A DNA stretch of 64,000 bases from SIG480 sp045546975 (GCA_045546975.1 JAZQDV010000013.1:58533-122532), one strand, 5' to 3'. Shown: positions 14,847 to 24,507, numbered from the stretch's first letter. The notes: a model not told the origin generated them from the letters alone. Numbers and translations: made by a program.

Positions 14847-17800
14847 TTAGTCAGCGAAAGAGTAGATTGCACGAACCTTGCCTTCGTATGTCTCGATGAT
14901 AGCGTTGCAGCCATCAGCGTTCGGTGCAACATTGATGCTATCCTGCTGAGCAGAGATAGTTGTAAGTGTGTCGCCATTGTACTCGCCCTCGAGGATAGAG
15001 ATTACCTTGTAACCATCTTCGTGGAGGTCGATTGTTGCCGGAGCTGTATTCTCAACGTTTGCTACGTCAGCATTGCCGTAGTAGTAGAGAACATCGCCAC
15101 GTACACGTACAACGTTTACATAGAAGAACTTGGAGTTCTTATCCATTGACGGAGATACAGTTGGAGCACCGTCAACAGCGAGCATATCCATCATAGCGAT
15201 CTCGCCTTCAGCGTTGAGGTCATATGTTACGAACTTGCCGTTCCATAACGGATTCCAGTGATCTGCGTTGCCAGAACCATCGAAGTGATCCGGCTTACCG
15301 TCGAGCTTCTGTGTTTCCTTCTCTGTGAGGAGCGGAGCAGAAGCATAAGTTGTAACGTCTACAACAGTCTTGTACTCGTGGAGGCCTTCGCTGTCGATAA
15401 CCTTGAGGTTAGCGTAGCTTGTGCCAGCAACGAAGTCGTAAACCTGGTTTGCTTCAACAATGTAGCCCCAATCCTTGCCCTTTGTGAAGGAAGCAGCACC
15501 TGTAGCAACCTTGTCACCGATCATAGCTGATGCAGCAACGATGTACTGGTTAGCGCTGTTCAAGGAGTTAACAACATAGTAACCGAAGTTGCCGGCCAAT
15601 GACGGGTTGTAAACTGCGCTCGGTGTAACCGGAGCAACGAGGCCATGAACCTTAGAAGTTGTGAGGCTCTTGAGCTCAGAGAGCTTGTAAGCCTTTGACT
15701 TTACGCCAACTGTGTCCGGGTCGTTGTAGTCAACATTGCCGTCTGCACCGTAGATAAGGTCACCGTAAAGTGCGAAGACAACTGTCTCGTCGTTGAGACC
15801 GCGCTTGTCGTCGAACTTCTTGTCAGCGATTGTTACGTCAGCAACAACCTTAAGAGTTGTCTTGGTAGAGTCTGTCTCGTTGAAGTACTGACCTGAGAGG
15901 TCAACTGTACCGTTGTCGAGGATCTTGTATGCAACTACCATACCGAACATTGCGTTCTTAGCAAAGTCAGCCGGGCGGTCGTTTGCATCATCATTCGGCT
16001 CAGCCGGGTTAGTCTGGAAGAACTTACCTACAGCGTATGTGCCTTCTGTGTTGTCTGCAAAGCCGAGGCGGACATATGCAGTACCTCTGTCAACATAGCT
16101 TTCGAGAACTACAGCGTAGTCGTCTGCAACTGCTGCTGCTTCATCGTAGTCGATGTCGAGGATGAGGTTGCCGTATGTGTAGTACTTTGTGTTTGCGCCC
16201 ATTGCTGCGCGGTATGTGTTATAGAATGTTGAGAACTTTGTGTTGCCGTCGAAGTTGTAGCCGTTCCATGCCCAGTACTTGTTGCCGCCGATTGTTGCGG
16301 AAGCATCGTCACCAAGAGCATCGAGAGCGCCTGTAACAACGTCAACCTTGCTGATGTTGTACTTGCCGTTTGCCTTGTAAACAACTACATAATCATCAAT
16401 TGCGATCTCGTCGTTGAGAACAACGTCCTCGAGATCCATAGCTGTCAAGTTTGTAACCTTGATTGTGCCGCGTGCTTCGCTGTAAGCTGTAACAGCGCCA
16501 TACTTAAGAGTATCTGCGTTGTTGAGCTTGAAGAAGTAGCTGTATGTTTCGCCACCGTCAACAGAAACGAAGCGGTAGTTAGAAGCATCAACCTTGCCAG
16601 CAGCGTTTACGCCGAGGCCGTCTACGAATGTGCTGTCTCCGCAGAGAACGAAGCTGCCGTCAGCCATAGAAGATGATGCGTCGTTGATGTAAGCTCTCTT
16701 GTTGATCTCATCGATAACGTCGCCGTTGTCCTGAGCGTCATTTTCCTTAGCTTCACGAGCAACAGTCTTTCTGTCGAGCTCGATCTTTACTTCGCCATCA
16801 TCTGTTGTGATGCCGATGTACGGCTGAATCTTTGTTGTTGAAGAAGACTCGCCGTTCGGATATACATCAACGTTGAGAGCCGGAACTTCGTAGATAACTG
16901 TGTCAGCATTTACGATAACGTCACCGATAACTTCGATGTTCTTGTAGTCGATACGGCCGCTTGTTGAAGATTCCTTCTTGTCAGCCTTGAAGAATACGTT
17001 AACCTTTGCACCGAGGAGCTCGTCCGGAAGTGCGCGGTCGATTGTCATTGTAGATGTGTACTCATCGCCGTCGCTGTCGATAGCTGTGTAGAGAATCATT
17101 GACTCTTCGCTATCAACGCCTGTTGCAGCGATTGCAGCACCGTTGTACTCAACTTCTGTCAACGGGTCAGAAAGGTTGCCCTTTGTTACAAGAGTCATAC
17201 CCTCTTCGTCTGTAGCGAGTTCGTAGAGCTCGTTAGCAACTACGATACCTGTAACAGTCTTGAGGCCCATTGTCTTCTCGCCGAGAGTGTCGTTCCAGTT
17301 CTGGCCGAGAGCGTCCTTCTGGGAGCCTATGCCAGTGATGGAGCTGTATGTGTATACAGAAGAGAGAATTGTGTTAGCCATAAGCTTTGCAACGAGCTCA
17401 CGTGTTGCGAGAGCTGCAGGATCGCCCTTCCAGCCGTCGTATACGCCAAGCTCCATAGCCTTAGCTACTACGTTTGACATCCAGTTTGCGCCTGTGAAGC
17501 CTTCCTTAGCCGGATCGCAGCCGAGGATGACGAGGAGCATCTTGGAAGCTTCAGCAACAGTGATGTTGCCGCTCGGGTTGAACTTGCCGCCGCCAACACC
17601 AGAAACGATCTTCTGGTTTGCGCAGTAGTTGATGTAACCCTTAGCCCATGCAACGCTTGCATTGCCTTCTACGTCCCAGAAGTTGCTCTTCTGAGCTGCG
17701 AAGAGGTTGCCATCTGTGTCAGAGCCGTAGATGATGGTGTAAGCCATCTTAGCGAACTCAGCACGTGTGATGTTCTTTGCCGGTCCGAAAGAACCGTCCG

Positions 17801-17963
17801 GGTAACCAGCGATAACACCGAGCTCTACGAGCATGTTAACATCGTCTGCATAATCAGCATTGATGCTTGCTGCGTCGGTGAAATCAACTGCTGCACCTGC
17901 TGTGAATGTAAATGCCATAGCAAATACGAGAGCAAGTGCGAGAATCTTCTTAAGATTTCTCAT
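14847..17963 (-). CDS. SLH-domain surface (S-layer-type) protein 1
   Basis: 1038 residues. A signal peptide ends near AGAAVDF (about 24). Three S-layer homology units follow (about 27-75, 88-140, 155-205), with GVIAGYPDGSFGPAKNITRAEFAK and IVSGVGGGKFNPSGNITVAEASK as the clearest. SLH units bind pyruvylated secondary wall polymer. The remaining 800 residues are Asp/Thr/Val-rich beta-type sequence with no recognised domain. It is a paralogue of the next gene: the first 230 residues are nearly the same and the rest diverges. The start has AGGAGG 8 bp upstream. It is probably an abundant cell-surface layer protein; its strong consensus promoter supports this. Confidence 0.9.
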   Translation of the reverse strand: MRNLKKILALALVFAMAFTFTAGAAVDFTDAASINADYADDVNMLVELGVIAGYPDGSFGPAKNITRAEFAKMAYTIIYGSDTDGNLFAAQKSNFWDVEGNASVAWAKGYINYCANQKIVSGVGGGKFNPSGNITVAEASKMLLVILGCDPAKEGFTGANWMSNVVAKAMELGVYDGWKGDPAALATRELVAKLMANTILSSVYTYSSITGIGSQKDALGQNWNDTLGEKTMGLKTVTGIVVANELYELATDEEGMTLVTKGNLSDPLTEVEYNGAAIAATGVDSEESMILYTAIDSDGDEYTSTMTIDRALPDELLGAKVNVFFKADKKESSTSGRIDYKNIEVIGDVIVNADTVIYEVPALNVDVYPNGESSSTTKIQPYIGITTDDGEVKIELDRKTVAREAKENDAQDNGDVIDEINKRAYINDASSSMADGSFVLCGDSTFVDGLGVNAAGKVDASNYRFVSVDGGETYSYFFKLNNADTLKYGAVTAYSEARGTIKVTNLTAMDLEDVVLNDEIAIDDYVVVYKANGKYNISKVDVVTGALDALGDDASATIGGNKYWAWNGYNFDGNTKFSTFYNTYRAAMGANTKYYTYGNLILDIDYDEAAAVADDYAVVLESYVDRGTAYVRLGFADNTEGTYAVGKFFQTNPAEPNDDANDRPADFAKNAMFGMVVAYKILDNGTVDLSGQYFNETDSTKTTLKVVADVTIADKKFDDKRGLNDETVVFALYGDLIYGADGNVDYNDPDTVGVKSKAYKLSELKSLTTSKVHGLVAPVTPSAVYNPSLAGNFGYYVVNSLNSANQYIVAASAMIGDKVATGAASFTKGKDWGYIVEANQVYDFVAGTSYANLKVIDSEGLHEYKTVVDVTTYASAPLLTEKETQKLDGKPDHFDGSGNADHWNPLWNGKFVTYDLNAEGEIAMMDMLAVDGAPTVSPSMDKNSKFFYVNVVRVRGDVLYYYGNADVANVENTAPATIDLHEDGYKVISILEGEYNGDTLTTISAQQDSINVAPNADGCNAIIETYEGKVRAIYSFAD

Positions 17964-18013
17964 GTTTTGTTCCTCCTAATTATTTTTTGGCTTTTCGCCT
18001 TTTTACAGTCACA

Positions 18014-18042
18014 ATAATAAACCTTTAGGAAAATATAGTCAA
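18014..18042 (-). promoter_or_regulatory. Promoter of SLH gene 1
   Basis: TTGACT (18037-18042), 17 bp and TATTAT (18014-18019) on the minus strand. The short leader has a GGCGAAAAGCC mini-hairpin before AGGAGG, like that of SLH gene 2. Confidence 0.85.
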
Positions 18043-18218
18043 GGGATATTTGGCAACTGTAATATAGCTGTAACAAACGAGACATTTTGTTGCAAAAGTA
18101 AGTGGCAAAAGGCTTGTTTTTGCCGCTTTGTTACAGCGCCGGAGAGATGTTATATACATATATATTATATGAAAAGCAACCGGGCGGATGCACTTATCAC
18201 TCTTCGCGAGGGCAGGTA

Positions 18219-18256
18219 TATGAAAACCTCTCCGCAAATGTTACGGAGAGGTTTTG
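18219..18256 (-). terminator. Terminator of SLH gene 2
   Basis: AAAACCTCTCCG and CGGAGAGGTTTT pair around an 8-nt loop, 7 bp behind the SLH2 stop. The U-run on the minus strand is short (TTTTC). The stretch from 18060 to 18218 shows no gene. Confidence 0.75.
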
Positions 18257-18262
18257 GTGTTT

Positions 18263-21200
18263 TTAGTTGTACTTTATGCTGTCTGAGAAGGAGAAGATTC
18301 GGATAACCTGACCTTCTTCCATCTGGATGATTGCGTTACCGGAGTTTTTCTCAACTTCTGTCTCTTCGGAAGAGATAGTGTAGAGATATTCATCTGCTTC
18401 TGCACCTTCTGCAATTCCGATGATCTTGCAGCCGTCATCTTCATGGTAGTCTGCATTGAGAAGTGTGAGGTTTGCAATTGCCTCTGTTGCGTTTGCGCCT
18501 GTGTACGGCTCGTAGAAGGAGATGTTGTCTCCTCTTTCACGAACAATAGTTACGAGATAGAGGCCGTTGCCTGTGCTGAAGCTCTTCTTGACATCGTCGC
18601 GCTCAACACCTGTGTTATCAAGAACACAGATCTTGCCGTCTGCATCAAGCTTGTAGAGGATAAAGGAGCCCTTTTCAAATCTTCCGCCTGTTCCGCTGAG
18701 CGAGCCGACACCGTCATTTGATGAAAGTACGCCTGTTGCGTTGAGGTTTGTTACGTTTTCAACAGTGTCTACTGTGCGGAGACCCTTTTCGTCAGCTATT
18801 GTAAATGTTGCATAGTATCCGCCTGTCTTTGCATTGTACTTCTGTGTTGCAGACAATACGTATGCGATATTCTTTGTCTCCTGGAACCCCGGGTTTCCGA
18901 GCTTTTCACCGACTGTGAATGCTGCTGCAACAACAGTCTTGTTTATGTCGCTTCTGTTGAACTTGACGGAGATAACTTCCTCTTCAGCGATTCCGCCGAA
19001 GCTTGTTGTACCTGCAACGTAGAGATTTTCGATGTATGAGGAGATTGTCTCCTTGAATGCGCTAATCTTATATGCTCTTGCTGTAATCGGTGCATAGTCC
19101 TTATGGAGAGTGTCGTTTTCAGCCGTTACCGGATCGAACTTCGGTGCACCGTAGATAAGGAACACAACCGTATCATTGCTGTACGGGCGGTATGTTGCCT
19201 TTGTATAACGTGAATCAATCTCATAGCCTGTTGAACGGTCGAAGTACTTTTCTTCAAGCTCGAGCTTTGAGTCAAAGATTGTTGCGTTAACCTTCTTCTG
19301 GTCATTTGTTACCTTTGTATAAACGCCGTTTGCGTTGTAAGCACCGTCAACGGTAAGTCCGTTGTAGTAGTAGCTTGTGCCGTCCTTATTGCTCTTGAGG
19401 AACTGGCTTGAAAGGTCAAGTGTTCCGTCCGGAAGGAGCTTGTACTCAATGATGCGACCAAAGTAGTTGTTCTTGTCGAAGTCACGTGCGCGGTCGTTGC
19501 GTGTTGAGTTTTCATCCTGGTAGTCTGCAGTGTAGAGCTTACCAACCTTATATGTAGCAGTTGTATTGTCTGCTGTAGTAAGTGTTACGTAAGCTGCGCT
19601 TTCCTTACCCTCGAAGTAAGAGTCGATTATGACACCGAAGTTTGTTGCGAGGTTTGCCTCTTCGTCTATTTCGATTTCAAGGATGAGGTTGTTGTATACA
19701 TAGAACTTCGTTGAAGCATTAAGTGCCTGTCTGTTGTCCTCGAAGAACTTGCTAAGAGTTGCAGCGCCGTCAAGGTCGCAGTTCTTCTCTGCAAAGTACT
19801 TCTCGCCGCCGACTGTGACGGAGCCGTCAAGACCGAACTCTGATACAGCGCCTGTGATAACGTCAACCTTGTCAACGTATACCTTTCCGTTTTCGCGGAA
19901 TGCAACTACGAGGTCATCAACTGCAACCTCATCTCTGAGGACAACATCCTCAAGGTCAAGAGTCGGGATGTTTGTTATCTTCATCGTGCCACGAGCTTCG
20001 CTGTATGCCGTAACTGCGCCGTACTTGATAGTTGACGGAGCATCATTTATCTTGAACATATAGGAGAAAGTGTCGCCGCCGTCAGCGGAAACAAAGCGGT
20101 AGTATGTGTTTGTTCCCTTTGCTTTGTCGTCAAGACCGATGTCTGCAAGGAATGCAGCACCGTTTCTTGTATATACGCCGTCACTTGTCATGGATGCGCC
20201 TGTGAGAACGTATGCAAAATAGTCAAAGTTTGCAATGATCTCAGCCTTTGCTGCCGAGTTTGTCTGAGCGTCAACATCCTTTGCTACCTTGTTTACTGTC
20301 TTTGAGGATGTGAGAATTTTCTTCTCTGCACCGTCAACCTTAAGTGAGAGGTACGGCTGAATCTTTGCTGTTGAAGAAGACTCGCCGTTCGGGTAAATCT
20401 CAACATCTGAAGCCGGAACAATGTATGAAACCGAATCAGTAGAAACAACTACATCACCAAGAACCTTGATGTTAGTGTAGTCGATACGGCCGCTTGTTGA
20501 AGATTCCTTCTTGTCAGCCTTGAAGAATACATTTACATGGTTGCCGAGAAGTTCGTCTGTAACTGCGCGGTCGATTACCATTGTTGAGAGGTAGGATGTA
20601 CCGTCTGATGTAACAGTCTCATAGAGGATAACTGACTCTTCGCTGTCAACACCTCTCGGTGCGATAGCTGTTCCGACATAGTCGCCGGAGTTTGCAGCAA
20701 GAGCAATGCTTGCTACATTATTGAGAGTGTGTCCCTCTTCGTCTGTATCAATAGCATAGCGCTCGTTTGCGACAACGATACCGGAAACTGTTCTGAGACC
20801 CATTGTCTTCTGACCGAGAGTTTCATTCCAGTTCTGGCCGAGAGCATCCTTCTGTGAGCCGATGCCCGAAACTGCGCTGTATGTATATATGGAAGAAAGA
20901 ATTGTGTTTGACATAAGCTTTGCTACGAGCTCACGGGTAGCGAGAGCTGCGGGGTCACCCTGCCAGCCGTCGTATACGCCAAGCTCCATAGCCTTAGCTA
21001 CTACGTTTGACATCCAGTTTGCGCCGGTAAAGCCTTCCTTTGCCGGGTCGCAGCCGAGGATGACGAGGAGCATCTTGGAAGCTTCAGCAACAGTGATGTT
21101 GCCACTCGGATTGAATTTTCCGCCGCCAACACCGGAAACAATCTTGTTGCTTGCGCAGTAGTTGATGTAACCCTTAGCCCATGCAACGCTTGCGTTGCCT

Positions 21201-21493
21201 TCTACGTCCCAAAAACTACTCTTCTGAGCTGCAAAGAGGTCACCGTCAGTATCGGAGCCGTAGATGATTGTGTATGCCATCTTGGCAAACTCAGCACGGG
21301 TAATATTCTTCTTCGGGCCGAATGAACCGTCCGGGTAACCCGAAATAACGCCGAGCTCTACGAGCATATTAACGTCGTCCGTATAATCCTTTGCAATAGT
21401 ACTTGCGTCTGTAAAGTTGACTGCTCCTGCCGTAAATGTAAATGCCATTGCAAATACAAGGGCCAGAGCAACAATACTCTTGATCTTTCTCAT
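18263..21493 (-). CDS. SLH-domain surface (S-layer-type) protein 2
   Basis: 1076 residues. The signal peptide ends at about AGAVNF, and three SLH units occupy about 27-205, including GVISGYPDGSFGPKKNITRAEFAK. The residues that follow (GIGSQKDALGQNWNETLGQKTMGL) match SLH protein 1 closely. After about residue 240 the two proteins share only scattered blocks, such as VNVFFKADKKESSTSGRIDY and KYGAVTAYSEARGT. The C-terminal region is beta-rich and Asn/Asp/Thr-rich with no catalytic motif seen. GGAGG lies upstream of the ATG. A tandem duplicate with gene 1 but separately transcribed; it probably forms part of the surface layer or its phase variant. Confidence 0.9.
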   Translation of the reverse strand: MRKIKSIVALALVFAMAFTFTAGAVNFTDASTIAKDYTDDVNMLVELGVISGYPDGSFGPKKNITRAEFAKMAYTIIYGSDTDGDLFAAQKSSFWDVEGNASVAWAKGYINYCASNKIVSGVGGGKFNPSGNITVAEASKMLLVILGCDPAKEGFTGANWMSNVVAKAMELGVYDGWQGDPAALATRELVAKLMSNTILSSIYTYSAVSGIGSQKDALGQNWNETLGQKTMGLRTVSGIVVANERYAIDTDEEGHTLNNVASIALAANSGDYVGTAIAPRGVDSEESVILYETVTSDGTSYLSTMVIDRAVTDELLGNHVNVFFKADKKESSTSGRIDYTNIKVLGDVVVSTDSVSYIVPASDVEIYPNGESSSTAKIQPYLSLKVDGAEKKILTSSKTVNKVAKDVDAQTNSAAKAEIIANFDYFAYVLTGASMTSDGVYTRNGAAFLADIGLDDKAKGTNTYYRFVSADGGDTFSYMFKINDAPSTIKYGAVTAYSEARGTMKITNIPTLDLEDVVLRDEVAVDDLVVAFRENGKVYVDKVDVITGAVSEFGLDGSVTVGGEKYFAEKNCDLDGAATLSKFFEDNRQALNASTKFYVYNNLILEIEIDEEANLATNFGVIIDSYFEGKESAAYVTLTTADNTTATYKVGKLYTADYQDENSTRNDRARDFDKNNYFGRIIEYKLLPDGTLDLSSQFLKSNKDGTSYYYNGLTVDGAYNANGVYTKVTNDQKKVNATIFDSKLELEEKYFDRSTGYEIDSRYTKATYRPYSNDTVVFLIYGAPKFDPVTAENDTLHKDYAPITARAYKISAFKETISSYIENLYVAGTTSFGGIAEEEVISVKFNRSDINKTVVAAAFTVGEKLGNPGFQETKNIAYVLSATQKYNAKTGGYYATFTIADEKGLRTVDTVENVTNLNATGVLSSNDGVGSLSGTGGRFEKGSFILYKLDADGKICVLDNTGVERDDVKKSFSTGNGLYLVTIVRERGDNISFYEPYTGANATEAIANLTLLNADYHEDDGCKIIGIAEGAEADEYLYTISSEETEVEKNSGNAIIQMEEGQVIRIFSFSDSIKYN

Positions 21494-21541
21494 ATGGCCT
21501 ACCTCCTGAAGTGGCTTTTAGCCTATTCTACTTTAATTTAT

Positions 21542-21570
21542 ATAATATATTAACCCCCAAAAAAGGTCAA
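21542..21570 (-). promoter_or_regulatory. Promoter of SLH gene 2
   Basis: TTGACC (21565-21570), 17 bp and TATTAT (21542-21547) on the minus strand. It is followed by a GGCTAAAAGCC mini-hairpin and AGGAGG, the same arrangement as for SLH gene 1. Confidence 0.85.
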
Positions 21571-21661
21571 GCGTTTTTTTCTACTGTAATATTTTTGTAA
21601 TACTTCCAGTTTTTTTATTCTTACATATACAAATATTATATATGTATTCCCTCTTGTTTTT

Positions 21662-21691
21662 TTGAAATTTGCGTGTTATACTTAATATAAT
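21662..21691 (+). promoter_or_regulatory. Promoter of orphan sugar-binding lipoprotein
   Basis: TTGAAA (21662-21667), an 18-bp spacer and TATAAT (21686-21691), 30 bp before the start codon. Confidence 0.7.
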
Positions 21692-21721
21692 CTTAATTTC
21701 TTTTTAAGGAGGAAATAAAAA

Positions 21722-23272
21722 ATGAGCAAAAGAATTCTTGCTTTAGCTCTCGCTGCTATTATCGCAATCTCTCTTGTAGCTTGCACAGGCGGCGGAAATG
21801 TAGTAAACGAGGAAGCAACAAAAGACCCGCTTACTAAGGACGATGTTGTCCAGGTTTACATCACCTCATCCGGCTCATGGCCGTACAAGGAAGATTGGAA
21901 AGTCTGGGAGTACATCAGCGAAGGCTTTGGCGGCACACTTGACCTCACAGTCATCCCGCAGGCTGAGCAGAGCACAAAGTGGCCTATCCTCTTCGCTTCT
22001 CCGGACCTTCTTCCGGACATCATGACAGACTCACGTACAGCATGCCCGTACCGCGGTGCTGACAAGGTAGCTATCGACATCAACACTCTCGTTGACGACT
22101 ATATGCCCAACTACAAGGCATGGCGCGACGGTCTTGATGAAGATGATTATGCTCTCTACATTCTCCCGAACGTAGATACAGAGGGCAAGATGTTCTCCGC
22201 TCCGACTTCAGGCTTTGAGTCAAACGGCGGTCAGCATGCATGGATCTACCGCAAGGACATTTTTGAAAAGCACAACCTCAAGGTTCCGACAAACGTAGAT
22301 GAGCTCTACGAGGTTTGCGTAGAACTCAAGAAGCTCTACCCGAACTCCTACCCGCTCTGCATGAGAGACCTCGTTGGAAAAATGAGCATTATGGGTCCTG
22401 CATTTGGCGGCTACTGGGAGCCCGAGTACTACTATGATTACGATACAGAGACATGGAAGCACGGTGCTACTGAAGACACAATGCTCGAAGCTATCAAGTT
22501 CTTCAAGAAGTTCATCGACGAAGGCCTTGTGCCCCCGAACGCTGTTAACATCGCAGTAAGTGAGTGGGAAGAGCTCGTTATGTCAGACCGTGGCTTCATC
22601 GTATTCGACTTCATGACACGTATCGACAACTTCAACTCAAAAATGTCAGGCTCCGGCTCAAGCTTCACAATGTCTGCATTTGAGCCGTTCGCTCTCATTG
22701 ATGGCGGTCTCGCAAGAACAGCTAACACAGCTGTTGCTTCAGAGACAATGTTCGTATGTAACTCACGTAACGACCGCAGAATCGCAAACGCTGCAAAGTA
22801 CCTCGACTGGTTCTACACTGACGAAGCTTGCGAGCTCCTCTCATGGGGTAAGGAAGGCGAGACATACAATGTTGTAGACGGCAAGAAAGTATTCATCACA
22901 GATGCTGAGAACAACATTCCGAAGGTTCTCTTTGGATTCCAGACATCCGGTGTAGGTCTCCGCAAGGATTCTGCTTCCCATGACGCAACAGATACTGCAG
23001 AGCTTGCAGCAGTTAAGCCGATGATTCTCTCAACAACAATGCCGAAGCTCAACCCGAAGAACTACATGGCTCTTGCTGCTGACGATATGAAGAACGTTAT
23101 CGACTCAAACGTTGCTATCAACAACTACAAGAACGAAATGCTCGGTAAGTTCCTCCTCGGTCAGGAGTCACTTGACAACTTCGCTGCTTTCAAGCAGAGC
23201 CTCGAAGCACTTGGTGTAAACGATGTTCTCGCAGTTTATGACGCAGCATACGAGAAGATTTCCAATCAGTAA
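21722..23272 (+). CDS. Extracellular solute-binding lipoprotein, family 1 type
   Basis: 516 residues. The signal peptide ends in the lipobox LVAC (about 17-20), so the protein is anchored outside the membrane. The mature part resembles binding proteins of Clostridia carbohydrate (oligosaccharide) ABC importers: WEYISEGFGG near the N-terminus, WIYRKDIFEKHNLKVPTNVDELYEVCVELK, and KYLDWFYTDEACELLSWGKEGETY. TAAGGAGG lies 7 bp upstream of the start. No permease or ATPase gene adjoins it, and the next operon is convergent. It therefore supplies a transporter encoded elsewhere, or acts as a sensor. Confidence 0.88.
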   Translation: MSKRILALALAAIIAISLVACTGGGNVVNEEATKDPLTKDDVVQVYITSSGSWPYKEDWKVWEYISEGFGGTLDLTVIPQAEQSTKWPILFASPDLLPDIMTDSRTACPYRGADKVAIDINTLVDDYMPNYKAWRDGLDEDDYALYILPNVDTEGKMFSAPTSGFESNGGQHAWIYRKDIFEKHNLKVPTNVDELYEVCVELKKLYPNSYPLCMRDLVGKMSIMGPAFGGYWEPEYYYDYDTETWKHGATEDTMLEAIKFFKKFIDEGLVPPNAVNIAVSEWEELVMSDRGFIVFDFMTRIDNFNSKMSGSGSSFTMSAFEPFALIDGGLARTANTAVASETMFVCNSRNDRRIANAAKYLDWFYTDEACELLSWGKEGETYNVVDGKKVFITDAENNIPKVLFGFQTSGVGLRKDSASHDATDTAELAAVKPMILSTTMPKLNPKNYMALAADDMKNVIDSNVAINNYKNEMLGKFLLGQESLDNFAAFKQSLEALGVNDVLAVYDAAYEKISNQ

Positions 23273-23282
23273 AAAATAATTT

Positions 23283-23316
23283 TTCGAACGGTGGGTTTCC
23301 CACCGTTCTTTTTTTT
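23283..23316. terminator. Bidirectional terminator
   Basis: CGAACGGTGGG-TTT-CCCACCGTTC followed by T8; on the minus strand it is followed by GAAAAATTATTTTT. It is shared by the orphan binding protein and the convergent mgl-type operon. Confidence 0.9.
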
Positions 23317-23317
23317 G

Positions 23318-23425
23318 CTAAAAAGCGCGGATGATAAGCACCGCAAGAATGGTTATAAGACAAAGTATCGCTCCGTCGAGTACACGGAGCGATATTTTTA
23401 TGTCTTTATACGGATTTCGTTTCAT
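23318..23425 (-). CDS. 35-residue single-span membrane peptide
   Basis: MKRNPYKDIKISLRVLDG precedes one hydrophobic helix of about 15 residues (AILCLITILAVLII) and the ending RAF. The positively charged N-terminus predicts a cytosolic N-terminus. AAGGAAG lies 7 bp before the ATG and the gene begins 6 bp after the permease stop, so it is the last gene of the sugar ABC operon. I do not recognise its family; small membrane peptides of this kind can modulate transporters. An 11-bp hairpin (23366-23394) is embedded in its coding sequence. Confidence 0.6.
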   Translation of the reverse strand: MKRNPYKDIKISLRVLDGAILCLITILAVLIIRAF

Positions 23426-23430
23426 ACTTT

Positions 23431-24507
23431 CTACTTCCTTACAAGATATTTTCGCATATCTATTGCACACGCAATAAGAATGATGAGACCTTTTATGATA
23501 TACTGCATATTCTGGTTGACGGAAAGAAACGTCAGCCCGACAAAAATTATTCTGAGAAGCACAACGCCCATTATGACTCCGCGAATCTTCCCTATTCCGC
23601 CGACGAACGAAACTCCTCCAATTACGCACGCGGCAATGGCGTCAAGCTCATAGTTGAGCCCCGTCGCCGCACTGTTTGACCCGATTCGCGCACCCTCGAT
23701 AAACCCTGTCACACCGTAAAGAATACCCGCTATCGTAAAAACGAGGATTATTGTTCTTGAAACATTGACACCCGAGACGTGCGCCGCCTCTGCATTTGAG
23801 CCTACGGCAAACATATTCTTTCCAAAAACCGTTTTGTTCCACACCACCCACATTATCACGGTTATTACAAGTGAGTACCACACAAAGTTCGGTATCGCAC
23901 TGCCACCGATTTTTATAATGCTTCCGTTTATGAAGCTTGTGTAGCTCTCGGAAAGACCCGATATCGCCTGACCGTTGTTTGTGCCGAGCGTGAGATACAT
24001 AAGAAGTGCGCCGTAGACGATAAGCTGTGTTGCAAGGGTCACAATAAACGGGTGCAGGTTAAACTTTGCCGTGCAAAATCCGTTTACCGCGCCGATAATT
24101 CCGCCAATCGCGCACACGATAAGGATTACCGCGAAAACAGGAAGCGTCGGAAGTGCCGGGAACATCTTCCCTGCATATCCCGTCGCCTGCAGAAGGGATG
24201 CGGCAACGCACGCGCACGCACCTACCGCGCGACCTGCAGAAAGGTCGGTGCCGGTGAGGATTATTGCCCCTGCGATTCCGAGTGCTATCGGCATATTTGC
24301 CGCAGAAAGCGAAATTATATTCACTATCGACCCGACGGAGAGAAACCTTGGTCTCGATATCGCAATCGCGATTATTACTATAACAAGGAATATATACAAC
24401 GCGTTGTTTATAAGAAATTCGCGCCGTTTCCGTCTTTTATCTGCCACAGGAAGCATTCTGTATTCGTCAAACCCGCGGCGAAATTTTGTATTTTTCTTAC
24501 TATCCAT
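23431..24507 (-). CDS. mglC: Sugar ABC transporter permease (MglC/RbsC type)
   Basis: 358 residues, nine to ten predicted membrane helices after a basic N-terminus. The family landmarks ITGTDLSAGRAVG (after TM3), NLHPFIVTLATQ, VFGKNMFAVGSNAEAAHVSGV and LDAIAACVIGGVSFVGGIG are all present. It forms the membrane channel for galactose/methyl-galactoside- or ribose-type sugars. The ATG at 24507 has GAGGG upstream. An ATG at 24519 that overlaps the mglA stop is possible but lacks a ribosome site. Confidence 0.88.
   Translation of the reverse strand: MDSKKNTKFRRGFDEYRMLPVADKRRKRREFLINNALYIFLVIVIIAIAISRPRFLSVGSIVNIISLSAANMPIALGIAGAIILTGTDLSAGRAVGACACVAASLLQATGYAGKMFPALPTLPVFAVILIVCAIGGIIGAVNGFCTAKFNLHPFIVTLATQLIVYGALLMYLTLGTNNGQAISGLSESYTSFINGSIIKIGGSAIPNFVWYSLVITVIMWVVWNKTVFGKNMFAVGSNAEAAHVSGVNVSRTIILVFTIAGILYGVTGFIEGARIGSNSAATGLNYELDAIAACVIGGVSFVGGIGKIRGVIMGVVLLRIIFVGLTFLSVNQNMQYIIKGLIILIACAIDMRKYLVRK

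Noticed and set aside
16109..16384. Ser/Thr-rich ORF inside the SLH gene
   Set aside because: A composition artefact of the +1 frame of a long secreted-protein gene; no start signals.
18060..18218. Possible small RNA between the two SLH genes
   Set aside because: No convincing promoter plus terminator pair in one orientation and no stable fold seen by eye beyond the SLH2 terminator.
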